Assembly (NCBI RefSeq): GCF_024707545.1
Contig: NZ_CP062229.1
Span: 4,631,501-4,695,500 of the forward strand
DNA from: Mesorhizobium onobrychidis
GTDB lineage: Bacteria; Pseudomonadota; Alphaproteobacteria; Rhizobiales; Rhizobiaceae
Direction: 5' to 3'
Length of the DNA: 64,000 nt
This document shows positions 18,343 to 26,836 of the stretch, piece by piece (the stretch's first letter is position 1; each line of letters opens with the position of its first letter). A model generated the notes under the pieces. It worked only from the letters and a program-made list of their open reading frames with translations. It ran no database searches and was not told where the DNA came from. The position numbers and the translations under genes are program-made.

Positions 18343-19743
18343 TTGATACCGGCACATGTCGAGCGGCTGCTCCCCTATCTGTTCCTGCTTGCGTTGATCT
18401 GCATCGCGGTCGCTTTCCGGCCGCTCCTGCCTGTCGATGAAACGCGATATCTCAGCGTCACCTGGGAGATGTATTCGAGCGGACAGATCTTCGTTCCGAC
18501 GATGAATTTCGCGCCCTATCTGCAAAAGCCGCCGCTGCTGTTCTGGCTTATCGATCTGGCCTGGGACATTTTCGGCGCAAGCCGGGTTGCCGCGATGCTC
18601 GTCATCTTCGTCGCATCGTCGCTCGTCATCTGGCTGACGACGCGTCTGGCAAAAACCCTCTTTCCCGGACGCGACGACATCGCAAGCCGTGTCCCCTGGC
18701 TCGTCGCCGGAAGCACCATCTTCGTCATTTATTCGACGCTGATCCTGTTCGACATGCTGCTGACGGTCTTCGTGCTCGCGGCGCTTTTGTCGTTGCTTGC
18801 CTTTGCCAGGAGCGGCAACCATTGGCACGCCGTGCTGGCGGGCCTGTTCATCGGACTGGGTATTTTGACGAAAGGTCCGGTGGTGCTCATCCATGTCGGC
18901 GCACCCATCCTGCTCTATCCGTTCTGGCGTGATCGGCAGGGCGGGCTGGCGACGCCGAAATTCTTCGCCGGGGCGGGCCTGGCAATTCTCGCCGCATTGA
19001 TCCCGGTGGCGATCTGGCTGATGCCTGCGACCATCCTGACGAAAGGCGATTTCGTCTACGACCTCGTCTGGAACCAGTCGGCAGGGCGCGTCACCGGCAA
19101 ACTGCACAACTCCCACGGCCGGCCGTTCTATTTCTATGTCGTGATGCTGCCGCTTTTGTTCATCCCGTGGATTTTCGTGCCGCATGTCTGGCGGTTGCAC
19201 CTGCCGGCGCGGATACGCGGCTTGATACAAACACGGTCAAGAGATCTTTCGGCACTGCGTCTGCTGACGATGTCGTTCGTGGCCGTCGTGCTGGTCTTCA
19301 GCGCTATATCCGGCAAACAGCCACATTACCTCGTTCCGGTGCTGCCTCTGGCGACGATCGCGTTCGGGTATTTCATGGCCGAGGTGCCGCCCGCCAGGAT
19401 CAAGGCCGCCGCCTTTTGCATGCTTGCCATGTTCGGCATCGGACATGCAATCGCGTCCGATACGGCCTTCAAACTTTACGATCTCACGCCGCTGGCGAAT
19501 TTCATCGACGAACGGAAGGACGCGGCCTGGGCTGTCGACTTCGACTATCAGGACGAAGTCGGCTTCCTTGCCCGGTTGCAGAAGCCGTTCGAAAGCACCG
19601 ACAATCCCGAGGGATGGCTACGCTCCCATCCCGGCGGCTATGTCATCGACAAATCTTTCAAAGACCCTGAGACGTCGGGGCAAGTCGCTTTTCGCCTTCA
19701 CGTCGAACGAGGCTATCTTGTCGTCCTCAAGGGACAACATTGA
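18343..19743 (+). CDS. ArnT/GT39-like membrane glycosyltransferase
   Basis: Multi-pass inner membrane protein, 466 aa, of the PMT/ArnT superfamily (GT-C fold), which moves sugars from polyprenyl phosphates to lipid A or other acceptors. The catalytic acidic motif is in the first periplasmic loop (LLPVDETRYLSVTWEM, about 28-43), then FAPYLQKPPLLFWLID, and about ten further hydrophobic helices to about residue 370, with a soluble tail. Start is a TTG at 18343; no in-frame ATG with a site is present nearby. Acceptor and sugar are unknown. Confidence 0.82.
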   Translation: MIPAHVERLLPYLFLLALICIAVAFRPLLPVDETRYLSVTWEMYSSGQIFVPTMNFAPYLQKPPLLFWLIDLAWDIFGASRVAAMLVIFVASSLVIWLTTRLAKTLFPGRDDIASRVPWLVAGSTIFVIYSTLILFDMLLTVFVLAALLSLLAFARSGNHWHAVLAGLFIGLGILTKGPVVLIHVGAPILLYPFWRDRQGGLATPKFFAGAGLAILAALIPVAIWLMPATILTKGDFVYDLVWNQSAGRVTGKLHNSHGRPFYFYVVMLPLLFIPWIFVPHVWRLHLPARIRGLIQTRSRDLSALRLLTMSFVAVVLVFSAISGKQPHYLVPVLPLATIAFGYFMAEVPPARIKAAAFCMLAMFGIGHAIASDTAFKLYDLTPLANFIDERKDAAWAVDFDYQDEVGFLARLQKPFESTDNPEGWLRSHPGGYVIDKSFKDPETSGQVAFRLHVERGYLVVLKGQH

Positions 19744-19810
19744 GGGCGCCGCAACCGACCGGCGCAGCCCGTAAAACGCAACCGACTGCGACATATCCGG
19801 GCAGGCAAAT

Positions 19811-20302
19811 CTAGCCGATCGTCTTCTCGAAAATCAGCGCCGGCAGCCCTGAACCACCGCCACAGTCGGCGGTGTTGCCGGCCGGCAAAAACCCTTTCGA
19901 GCGGTAGAAGGCGACGGCCTGAGCGTTTGCCTCTTCAACTTCGACACGCAGCGTCCGCGCCTCCGGAAAGCTGGCTTCGACCTCTTCCAGCAACGCCTGG
20001 CCGATCCCCTGCCTCTGGCAGGCCGGATGCACGTAGAGCTGGTTCAGCATGACGATCTTCGCATCGGTGGTCGCTGCCGCGAAAGCCATGCCGCCGATGC
20101 GCTTGCCGTCGTCTGCGACCAGGAATTCGGAATTCGGCCGTGTCAGCCGCGCCTTGAGCGAGGCGATCGAATGCCATTCACCAGTGATCTCGGTGACTTT
20201 GGCAGCACCATAGATGCCGTCGTAGGTGGCGTGCCAGGTTTCGACCAGCAGCGCGCGGACCGCGGCAAGGTCGCGCTCGCCGGCGGTGCGAACGAACATC
20301 AT
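19811..20302 (-). CDS. GNAT family N-acetyltransferase
   Basis: 163-aa acetyl-CoA dependent acyltransferase. The GNAT core is visible: MLNQLYVHPACQRQGIGQALLEEV (motif A, with the QRQGIG pyrophosphate loop, about 100-120), then ARTLRVEVEEANAQAVAFYRSKGF (motif B). Acceptor unknown; it could be a small molecule or a protein N-terminus. The two first codons are both ATG. It begins 1 bp after the gatB stop, so it is co-transcribed with gatB. Confidence 0.9.
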   Translation of the reverse strand: MMFVRTAGERDLAAVRALLVETWHATYDGIYGAAKVTEITGEWHSIASLKARLTRPNSEFLVADDGKRIGGMAFAAATTDAKIVMLNQLYVHPACQRQGIGQALLEEVEASFPEARTLRVEVEEANAQAVAFYRSKGFLPAGNTADCGGGSGLPALIFEKTIG

Positions 20303-20303
20303 C

Positions 20304-21803
20304 CTATTCGATCCCGAGCTTGGCCTTGACGAGGTCGTTGACCGCTTGCGGGTTGGCCTTGCCGCCTGTCGCCTTCATCACCTGGCCGACGAACCAGCCG
20401 GCCATGCTCGGCTTGGCGCGCGCCTGCTCGACCTTGTCCGGATTGGCTGATATCACCTCGTCGACCGCCGTTTCGATGGCGCCGGTGTCGGTGACCTGCT
20501 TCATGCCGCGGCTTTCGACCAGTTGGCGCGGATCGCCGCCCTCGTTCCAGACGATCTCGAACAGATCCTTGGCGATCTTGCCGGAGATGGTGCCCTCCTT
20601 GATCAGGTCGATGACCGCGCCGAGCTGATCGGGCGAAACCGGAGCATTTTCAATACCCTTTCCGGCTCTGTTCAACGCACCCAGCAGATCGTTGATGACC
20701 CAATTGGCGGCGAGCTTGCCGTCGCGACCAGCGGCCAACTTCTCGAAATAGTCGGCGACCGCCTTTTCCGACACCAGGATCGAGGCGTCGTAAGTCGACA
20801 GGCCGAGCGAGGAGATCAGCCGCGCCTTCTTGGCGTCGGGCAGTTCAGGCAGATCCTTTGCCAGCGCATCGACATAGGCCTGGTCGAATTCCAGCGGCAG
20901 AAGATCGGGATCCGGGAAATAGCGGTAGTCGTGCGCTTCTTCCTTGGAACGCATCGAGCGCGTCTCGCCCTTGTTGGGGTCGAACAGCCGCGTTTCCTGG
21001 TCGATCTTGCCGCCGTCCTCGAGGATAGCGATCTGGCGGCGCGCCTCGTAGTCGATCGCCTGGCCGATGAAGCGGATCGAGTTGACGTTCTTGATCTCGC
21101 AACGCGTGCCGAATTCACCGCCGGGCCGGCGCACCGAGACGTTGACGTCGGCGCGCAGCGAGCCTTCGTCCATATTGCCGTCGCAAGTGCCGAGATAGCG
21201 CACGATGGTGCGCAGCTTGGTGACATAGGCCTTGGCCTCGTCGGCGGAGCGCATGTCGGGCTTGGAGACGATCTCCATCAGCGCCACGCCGGAGCGGTTG
21301 AGGTCGACATAGGACATGGTCGCATGCTGGTCGTGCATCGACTTGCCGGCATCCTGCTCCAGGTGCAGGCGCTCGATGCCGACCTCGATATCCTCGAACT
21401 CGCCCTGCCGGTCCGGGCCGACGGAGACGATCACCTTGCCCTCGCCGACGATCGGCTGCTTGAACTGCGAGATCTGGTAGCCCTGCGGCAGGTCGGGATA
21501 AAAATAATTTTTCCGGTCGAAGACCGACTTGTGGTTGATCTCGGCCTTCAGTCCGAGGCCGGTGCGGATCGCCTGCTTGACGCATTCCTCGTTGATGACC
21601 GGCAGCATGCCCGGCATCGCCGCATCGACGAGGCTGACATTGGCGTTTGGCGGCGCGCCGAAAGCCGTCGAGGCGCCGGAGAACAGCTTTGCTTGCGAGG
21701 TCACCTGCGCGTGCACCTCAAGGCCGATGATGATCTCCCAGTCGCCGGTGGCGCCTGATATCAGGCGTTTGGCGTCGGGCGTGCGGGTGTCGATGAGGGT
21801 CAT
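20304..21803 (-). CDS. gatB: Aspartyl/glutamyl-tRNA amidotransferase subunit B
   Basis: Part of GatCAB, which turns Glu-tRNA(Gln) and Asp-tRNA(Asn) into Gln- and Asn-tRNA. From the ATG at 21803 it is 499 aa; a GTG at 21836 would add 11 residues but overlaps a palindrome. Signature features are [13 protein letters not shown], the [15 protein letters not shown] segment, [20 protein letters not shown] and the C-terminal YqeY-like tail domain (about 350-499). gatA and gatC are not in the window, so gatB is unlinked here, as in many alphaproteobacteria. The GNAT gene follows. Confidence 0.95.
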   Translation of the reverse strand: MTLIDTRTPDAKRLISGATGDWEIIIGLEVHAQVTSQAKLFSGASTAFGAPPNANVSLVDAAMPGMLPVINEECVKQAIRTGLGLKAEINHKSVFDRKNYFYPDLPQGYQISQFKQPIVGEGKVIVSVGPDRQGEFEDIEVGIERLHLEQDAGKSMHDQHATMSYVDLNRSGVALMEIVSKPDMRSADEAKAYVTKLRTIVRYLGTCDGNMDEGSLRADVNVSVRRPGGEFGTRCEIKNVNSIRFIGQAIDYEARRQIAILEDGGKIDQETRLFDPNKGETRSMRSKEEAHDYRYFPDPDLLPLEFDQAYVDALAKDLPELPDAKKARLISSLGLSTYDASILVSEKAVADYFEKLAAGRDGKLAANWVINDLLGALNRAGKGIENAPVSPDQLGAVIDLIKEGTISGKIAKDLFEIVWNEGGDPRQLVESRGMKQVTDTGAIETAVDEVISANPDKVEQARAKPSMAGWFVGQVMKATGGKANPQAVNDLVKAKLGIE

Positions 21804-21822
21804 AGTGGCCTGCGAGTTATCG

Positions 21823-21858
21823 GTGACGGAATTCACTTCTCAACATGAATTCCGTCAC
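21823..21858. repeat. 13-bp perfect palindrome upstream of gatB
   Basis: GTGACGGAATTCA at 21823-21835 is the exact reverse complement of 21846-21858, with a 10-nt spacer. It lies 20 bp upstream of the ATG chosen for gatB. It could be an operator or a leader hairpin; no T run follows on the gatB strand. Confidence 0.85.
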
Positions 21859-21970
21859 GTCGGACGTGAAAGTCACTCGCTAGTGCAAACCACAAAAAGA
21901 GACAAGCGCAAAGCCAAAGCTGGCGCTTCACATCGAATCCAGCCGGCCGGCCGGCTGAAGAAATAAGGCA

Positions 21971-22402
21971 TCACGCCGTCGCGATGTAGGCCCTGATCTC
22001 CGCGGCCTCGCGCTCGACATCCTCGATGCGCCGCTTGACCACGTCGCCTATCGATACGATGCCGTTGAGCAGGCCGTCCTTTTCCACCGGCAGATGGCGG
22101 AAACGGCCACTGGTCATGATCTCCATGACCTCGTTGACGGTGTGATTCTCATTACAGATCTTCACCTTGGGCGTCATGGCCGAGCGCACCGCGATATCCA
22201 GTGCGGCGGCTCCTTCCCTGGCGAGGACCCGCACGACGTCGCGCTCGGAAAGAATGCCGACGATCTTGTGATCGCCATTGGTGATGACCAGCGCACCGAT
22301 CCTGTGTTCGGCCAGGATGCGAATGGCCTCGCTCAGCTTTTCGTTCGGCCCGAGCGTCAACACGTCGTGGCCCTTCTGCTCGAGAATTGCCTTAACAGTC
22401 AT
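21971..22402 (-). CDS. Tandem CBS-domain protein
   Basis: 143 aa, made almost entirely of one CBS pair (Bateman module): first CBS about 10-65 (LGPNEKLSEAIRILAEHRIGA, GILSERDVVRVLA), second about 75-130 (ENHTVNEVMEIMTSGRFRHL, GIVSIGDVV). Stand-alone CBS pairs bind AMP, ATP, NAD or similar nucleotides and act as energy sensors; the target here is unknown. An ATG start is preceded by GAGGA. It is downstream of the rhomboid gene on the same strand with a 103-bp gap. Confidence 0.9.
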   Translation of the reverse strand: MTVKAILEQKGHDVLTLGPNEKLSEAIRILAEHRIGALVITNGDHKIVGILSERDVVRVLAREGAAALDIAVRSAMTPKVKICNENHTVNEVMEIMTSGRFRHLPVEKDGLLNGIVSIGDVVKRRIEDVEREAAEIRAYIATA

Positions 22403-22505
22403 GGCGTCCTCCTCAGTTTTACTTGCCGGTTTCCTGCCCTGACCGGCTTTCGATAGTGCCAGACATCGTGCGCCGCGATCGATTGCTTTTCAAGTGCGGC
22501 GAGGC

Positions 22506-23264
22506 TCAGACCATGAACTCATCCACCTGCTGCCGCCGATCGAAAGCGCGCAGGCCGAAGAAGCCGGCGACGAAACCGCCGATATGAGCCTCCCAGGCGA
22601 TCTGGCTGTCGATACCGGGCGCGAAGGCAACGAGGCCGGTGGCGAGATTGATCACCATCCAGATGGCAAGAAAAGTCACAACGCCGCGCGAGCGGAACAC
22701 CGCCGCCATCGGCAGCGGCGCGCCGGCGAAGGCGGCTTTGCCGGACGAGCGGTCAGTGCGGAAGCCAAAGCGGGCGGCGGCGCCCATCATGCCGGAAATC
22801 GCCCCCGATGCGCCGACCAGCGGCGCCTCGCCGAGCGGATGCACGGCCCAGAACAGCACCACCGCCGCCAGCCCCGTCGCCGCGAAGAACAGGCTGAAAC
22901 GAAGCGCGCCGAAGCGGTTCGCCAGCGGTGAGCCGAAAGCCGCCAGCCACACCATGTTGACGGCAAGATGAGCAAAGCCGCCATGCAGGAAGGCATAGGT
23001 GAAGGGCCGGGAAAACAGGAACCAGTCGAAGCCATATTGGCCAGTATAAAGAACGGGAATGAAGGCCGCATCGTACAACAATGTCAGCAGCTGGCTTTGG
23101 CTAAGCACGTACTCCTGCATGAGATAGAGGCCGACGCAGATGCCGATCAGTGCCAGCACAACGGGCGGCATGTTGAATACCGGCTCGCGGCGCGGCTCCG
23201 GCTCGCGGCCGACAGGTCCGCCCTCGCCCTGTTCGATTTCCGATGGGCTTGCTGGTTCGCTCAT
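22506..23264 (-). CDS. Rhomboid family intramembrane serine protease
   Basis: 252 aa inner-membrane protease. A soluble Pro/Glu-rich N-terminus (1-32) is followed by six membrane helices. The catalytic pair is visible: Ser153 in GASGAISG and His227 in AHIGGFVAG; the AFLHGGFAHLAVNMVWL segment carries the conserved His and Asn of helix 2. Substrates are unknown. Likely in one transcription unit with the CBS gene. Upstream (23310-23421) are repeated GGGGCGAATC motifs and an antisense-oriented terminator. Confidence 0.93.
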   Translation of the reverse strand: MSEPASPSEIEQGEGGPVGREPEPRREPVFNMPPVVLALIGICVGLYLMQEYVLSQSQLLTLLYDAAFIPVLYTGQYGFDWFLFSRPFTYAFLHGGFAHLAVNMVWLAAFGSPLANRFGALRFSLFFAATGLAAVVLFWAVHPLGEAPLVGASGAISGMMGAAARFGFRTDRSSGKAAFAGAPLPMAAVFRSRGVVTFLAIWMVINLATGLVAFAPGIDSQIAWEAHIGGFVAGFFGLRAFDRRQQVDEFMV

Positions 23265-23685
23265 ATGGCTCGCACTCAGTCGCTGGATTCGACTTCGCGA
23301 GCATGTAGATCACGGTCACCCGATTCACAAAGGGGCGAATCGCCCCACGCAAATCAAACTGGGGCGAATCAAAATTGGCGCGAATCAAAAAGAAGCCGTC
23401 CAAGGTTGCCCTTGAACGGCTGGTCGAGCCCCCATGCTCCCCCAAACTCTTGACTGAACTGCTGCCGATCGCTGCGAAACGACCGCTTCTGAAGTGGTTT
23501 TAGCGTGCCACGGGCGTGGGCGGGGCGCAACGTAAACCACTTGTTAACCTTAACGACCCCGACCCGTGAACAAGTGTTAACGATGCTGGCACGCATCCTG
23601 CTCCGCAACGCATGTAGGTCCTCGGAGGGCGCCCTTCTGTTCACCGATGGGACATCAGACGACAGATTGCGCGGAGCAGCATAGC
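23265..23685. other. Intergenic region with repeated GGGGCGAATC motifs and an orphan terminator
   Basis: 420 bp between the divergent rhomboid and PAS genes. GGGGCGAATC occurs near 23331 (as part of the palindrome GGGGCGAATCGCCCC) and near 23361, with a related CGCGAATC at about 23379. A terminator reading leftwards lies at 23387-23421, although no recognised minus-strand gene lies just to its right. Direct repeats of GTTAAC occur around 23550-23580, upstream of the PAS gene. Confidence 0.6.
23387..23421 (-). terminator. Orphan rho-independent terminator on the minus strand
   Basis: The 12-bp stem 23394-23405 / 23410-23421 has one mismatch and a 4-nt loop. On the minus strand it is followed by TTCTTTTTG (T run at 23391-23387). 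It lies between divergent promoters, so it would terminate a transcript that starts in the intergenic region, such as a small RNA or an early-terminated leader of the rhomboid mRNA. Confidence 0.7.
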
Positions 23686-24324
23686 ATGAACCAGATCGGA
23701 TCGATCACGCTGTTCCATTATTGGAACCGGCTGCGTGACGGGCGCCCTGCCCCGAAGCGTTCGGAAGTCGAGCCAGCCGACATCAAGTCGCTGCTGGCCG
23801 ACACCTTCATCCTGGAAAAGGATACGCGCGGCGAAGCGGTATTCCGGCTCGCCGGCACCAGGCTGTGCGCGGTCTATGGCCGTGAGCTCAAGGGGTTTTC
23901 CTTTCCCTCGCTATGGCGCGAGAAGGACCAGCGGCTTGTCTCAAAACTGATCCACGGCGTCTTCGATCAGAAATCCGTGGTGCTCATCACCTATGAAGGT
24001 TTCAGCCGCACCGACCGCTCCAGCAAGTTCGAGCTGCTCGCCCTGCCGCTCGACGGCGGCGTCGAAAATCCGCGCTGCCTCGGCGTGATAAGCGCTGCTG
24101 AAAAACCCTTCTGGCTGGGCGCGGATCCGATCGCCGACGCCCTGATCGATTCAATCCGTGTCGTCGATCCGGAGAAGGAACCGAAATTCCCCAGGAACCG
24201 GCCGGCCATCGACGTTCCTTCGCTTGTCCCGTCGGAACTCGATCCGCCCCAGACGATTTCGGCGCTCGGCCAGGCGCGCCGCATCCGCCATCTGGTCGTG
24301 TTCGACGGCGGGCGCGGTGAATAG
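23686..24324 (+). CDS. PAS domain-containing protein
   Basis: 212 aa from the ATG at 23686, with GGAG about 10 nt upstream. The N-terminal 140 residues match the PAS_5-type domain frequent in Hyphomicrobiales (ITLFHYWNRLRDGRPAPKRS, FRLAGTRLCAVYGRELKG, LLALPLDGG). The rest is a basic, Pro-rich tail ending in QARRIRHLVVFDGG. It has no kinase, GGDEF or DNA-binding domain, so it is a sensor or adaptor without visible output. The two-PilZ gene follows 117 bp later on the same strand. Confidence 0.8.
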   Translation: MNQIGSITLFHYWNRLRDGRPAPKRSEVEPADIKSLLADTFILEKDTRGEAVFRLAGTRLCAVYGRELKGFSFPSLWREKDQRLVSKLIHGVFDQKSVVLITYEGFSRTDRSSKFELLALPLDGGVENPRCLGVISAAEKPFWLGADPIADALIDSIRVVDPEKEPKFPRNRPAIDVPSLVPSELDPPQTISALGQARRIRHLVVFDGGRGE

Positions 24325-24441
24325 TCCAGAACGCTAAAGTAGCGGGGTCAGGCTTTCCCCTTTGTTAACCTGCTTTGCTGTAGCTTTCCGACGAAATTCC
24401 TCGCATCAACGCGCGGAATGCCAAACGGGGTGTAGGCAGTC

Positions 24442-25059
24442 ATGAGGTCAGCGGCGGTCGACACCGCGCCGTCCCGAGCTGAAAGGCGTAACTTTCAGCG
24501 CGTCCGCGTGAAGATCTACGGACGCTTCATGCTGGAGGATCGCACCGAACATCCGTGCCAGGTGGTCGACATGTCGCCGGGCAATGTAGCGCTTCGCACC
24601 GAGCGCATCGGCATGCCGGGCGAGAAAGTCATCGCCTATATCGATCACATCGGCCGCATCGAGGGCGTCGTCACCCGCATTTTGCAGGACGGTTTCGCGA
24701 TGACGGTCATCGCGTCGGAACGCAAGAAGGACAAGCTTGCCGCGCAATTGACCTGGCTTGCCAACAAGCACGAGCTCGACCTGCCGGAAGACCGTCGTCA
24801 CGAACGCGTGGCGCCGCGCAATCCGACCAGCGTGCTTCAGCTCAGTGACGGGCGCCAGTACCAGTGCCGCATCATCGATCTGTCGCTTTCGGGCGCCGCG
24901 GTCGAGATCGACGTCAAGCCGGCGATCGGCATCCAGGTCATGCTCGGCACCATGCGCGGCCAGGTGGTGCGCCATTTCGAGGACGGCGTCGCCATCGAGT
25001 TCGCGGTCATCCAGCGGCCCGAAACACTCGATTCCGAATTCAACGCATCCGGCACCTGA
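24442..25059 (+). CDS. Protein with two PilZ domains (c-di-GMP receptor candidate)
   Basis: 205 aa. Two PilZ modules are visible: the first at about 12-100 (ERRNFQRVRVKIYGRF then VVDMSPGNVAL), the second at about 112-200 (DRRHERVAPRNPTSV then IIDLSLSGAAVEI). The second has the RxxxR and D/NxSxxG motifs that bind cyclic di-GMP; the first has Arg residues and DMSPGN, a near match. It is cytoplasmic, without membrane segments. A strong terminator follows. Nearby is a LapG-like peptidase gene, whose family is often under c-di-GMP control. Confidence 0.88.
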   Translation: MRSAAVDTAPSRAERRNFQRVRVKIYGRFMLEDRTEHPCQVVDMSPGNVALRTERIGMPGEKVIAYIDHIGRIEGVVTRILQDGFAMTVIASERKKDKLAAQLTWLANKHELDLPEDRRHERVAPRNPTSVLQLSDGRQYQCRIIDLSLSGAAVEIDVKPAIGIQVMLGTMRGQVVRHFEDGVAIEFAVIQRPETLDSEFNASGT

Positions 25060-25086
25060 CAAACAGCGCGCACATTACCGCAATCG

Positions 25087-25112
25087 ACCGGCCCATTTCG
25101 GCCGGTTTTTTT
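25087..25112 (+). terminator. Rho-independent terminator after the PilZ gene
   Basis: The ACCGGCC stem at 25087-25093 pairs with 25100-25106 around CATTTC and is followed by seven T. It ends the PAS-PilZ side before the separate promoter of the peptidase gene. Confidence 0.88.
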
Positions 25113-25331
25113 GTTGACCCGCGCCGGCCGTCGCGGGCTGCCAACCGATGCCGCGCCAAGGCGCCGCGCCGCGCCGATGCGATCCCCGCGAAAAACGCCT
25201 CAACAATTTTATACTGAAATGATTCAAATTTTATGTTTATTCTATAGGCGTTTTACTTAATGTCTACTTCGAGCCTTTGCGTCGAATAAATCCAATCGTG
25301 TCATTGTCTCCTCAAACGGGGAGACTGGACG

Positions 25332-25940
25332 ATGAAGAAGACGAGGGGCAAGCTGTTGCTCTTGGCAATGGCGACGCAGCTTACCGCCTGGGGAACAGCG
25401 TATGCAGCGGGACCTACCTTCATGCACACCGGCAGCCGCACCACACAGCCGGTCGGCCATTACGAGTTCTGCCAGAAGATTCCGCAGGAATGCAATCAGC
25501 GGACGCCGAAGCGGGCGCCGATCGAGCTGACCCGCAAGCTGTGGGCGAAGATCGTGAGCATCAACAATTCCATCAACAGCAAGATCGCGCCACGCACCGA
25601 TATGGAACTGTCGGGCAAGGAAGAAATCTGGTCCTATCCCAACAGCGGCTTCGGCGACTGCGAGGACTATGCGCTGGAAAAGCGCCGCGCGTTGATGAAC
25701 ATCGGCGTTCCGGCCGGCGACCTGCTGATGACGGTTGCGCGCCAGCCGAACGGAGACGGTCACGCGGTGCTGACCGTGCGCACCAGCCTCGGAGAGTTCA
25801 TCCTCGACAATCTCGAAACCAGGGTGCTGTCCTGGACCGCCACCGAGTACACCTACCTGAAGCGCCAATCGAGCCAGAATTCGGGCGCTTGGGTAACGAT
25901 CAACGACGGCCGCTCCGACGCGGTCGCCAGCGTCCGCTAA
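25332..25940 (+). CDS. Bacterial transglutaminase-like cysteine peptidase (BTLCP, LapG family)
   Basis: Exported 202-aa cysteine peptidase. The signal peptide (about 1-26) ends at AYAAGP. The papain-like core shows the catalytic Cys110 in GFGDCEDYALEKR, His144 in GDGHAVLTV and Asp159 in FILDNLET. LapG relatives cut large adhesins when c-di-GMP is low; no LapD or adhesin gene is in this window, so that role is only an analogy. It begins after an AT-rich stretch (25200-25260) likely to contain its promoter. Two stacked hairpins follow the stop. Confidence 0.9.
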   Translation: MKKTRGKLLLLAMATQLTAWGTAYAAGPTFMHTGSRTTQPVGHYEFCQKIPQECNQRTPKRAPIELTRKLWAKIVSINNSINSKIAPRTDMELSGKEEIWSYPNSGFGDCEDYALEKRRALMNIGVPAGDLLMTVARQPNGDGHAVLTVRTSLGEFILDNLETRVLSWTATEYTYLKRQSSQNSGAWVTINDGRSDAVASVR

Positions 25941-25952
25941 GGACGCGACGCA

Positions 25953-26030
25953 AAAACCCGGTCGAGACCCCACACTCCCCGTCCCCAACGACCGGGTTTT
26001 AGGAGCCGGCCCCGTCCCCGGGCCGGCTCC
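25953..26030 (+). terminator. Double hairpin downstream of the BTLCP gene
   Basis: First stem: AAAACCCGGTCG (25953-25964) with 25989-26000, ending in TTTT. Second stem: GGAGCCGGCCC (26002-26012) with 26020-26030, followed by ACCTTTTC. The first is the likely terminator. Confidence 0.75.
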
Positions 26031-26410
26031 ACCTTTTCAAGCGGTACTGGACTTCTGGTGATGACGATCCGACTTGCGCGTTGGGAATGGCGGGAGACGA
26101 CCGGTGCGGACATTGGTCCGATTGCGACAAATTCAGCGGCGCAATAAGCTTCGGCCGTGAGCTACCGGGCGATGAAAATTCGAGTGATCTGTGATCAGAG
26201 GACTGTTCGGGAATGTTTCCTAGACGCTTGGTCTCATTGAGAGGTTTCCGGGCACCGTCAGGACAGAAGGAATCTGAATACAACTGAGCGCAAACCGAAC
26301 CCCAATTGAGACACAACTGAAACACATCGACGCGCCGGGCGACATGCATGCGAAACGTTTTGGGCGGATGGTCGAGCCGCACGCAGGCCAGGAGCGCAGG
26401 AGCGTCGCCA

Positions 26411-26836
26411 ATGACACCCGACCAGATTCGACTTGTCCAGGATAGTTTCCACGAGGTCCTCCCGATACGCGTGGCAGCCGCGGCTCTGTTCTATGAACGC
26501 CTGTTCGCGATCGACTCGGATCTTCGCGCACTGTTTCTGGCGAGCGACATGCCCAAGCAAGGCGCAGAGCTGATGGCGAGCCTGGGCTCCGTCGTGCGCG
26601 GACTGGATCGTGCCAACACCGTCCTTCCGACCGTACGCGAGCTCGCCAAGCGTCATGTGGCCTGCGGTTTCAAGGAGCATCATTACCCGATCGTCGGGCA
26701 AGCGCTTATCGACACGATGGCGGCCGGCCTCGGCACGGCCTTCACGCCGGCGGTCCGCGAGGCTTGGGAGGCAGCCTATGCGTTGCTCGCAAGTGTGATG
26801 ATCGCGGCTGCCCGCGAGGATCAGCTCGCAGCGTGA
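26411..26836 (+). CDS. Single-domain globin
   Basis: 141-aa haem protein related to the globin domain of flavohaemoglobins and Vitreoscilla-type globins. It has the helix-A/B start (TPDQIRLVQDSFHEVLP), AAALFYERLFAIDSDLRALF, and the proximal His in VRELAKRHVACGFKEHHY. No FAD or NAD reductase domain follows, so it works alone or with an outside reductase. The ATG at 26411 has AGGAG 8 nt upstream, which decides against an earlier in-frame start at 26348. Likely roles are NO or oxygen binding. It is the first gene of the accessory segment. Confidence 0.9.
   Translation: MTPDQIRLVQDSFHEVLPIRVAAAALFYERLFAIDSDLRALFLASDMPKQGAELMASLGSVVRGLDRANTVLPTVRELAKRHVACGFKEHHYPIVGQALIDTMAAGLGTAFTPAVREAWEAAYALLASVMIAAAREDQLAA

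Noticed and set aside
20523..21758. 411-aa open frame antisense to gatB
   Set aside because: Shadow of gatB in a GC-rich genome; composition is Asp/Arg/His-rich without any motif.
23545..23585. CtrA-type binding site (TTAA-N7-TTAA) upstream of the PAS gene
   Set aside because: TTAA motifs are present, but the spacings I can read (2 and about 25 nt) do not fit the CtrA consensus.
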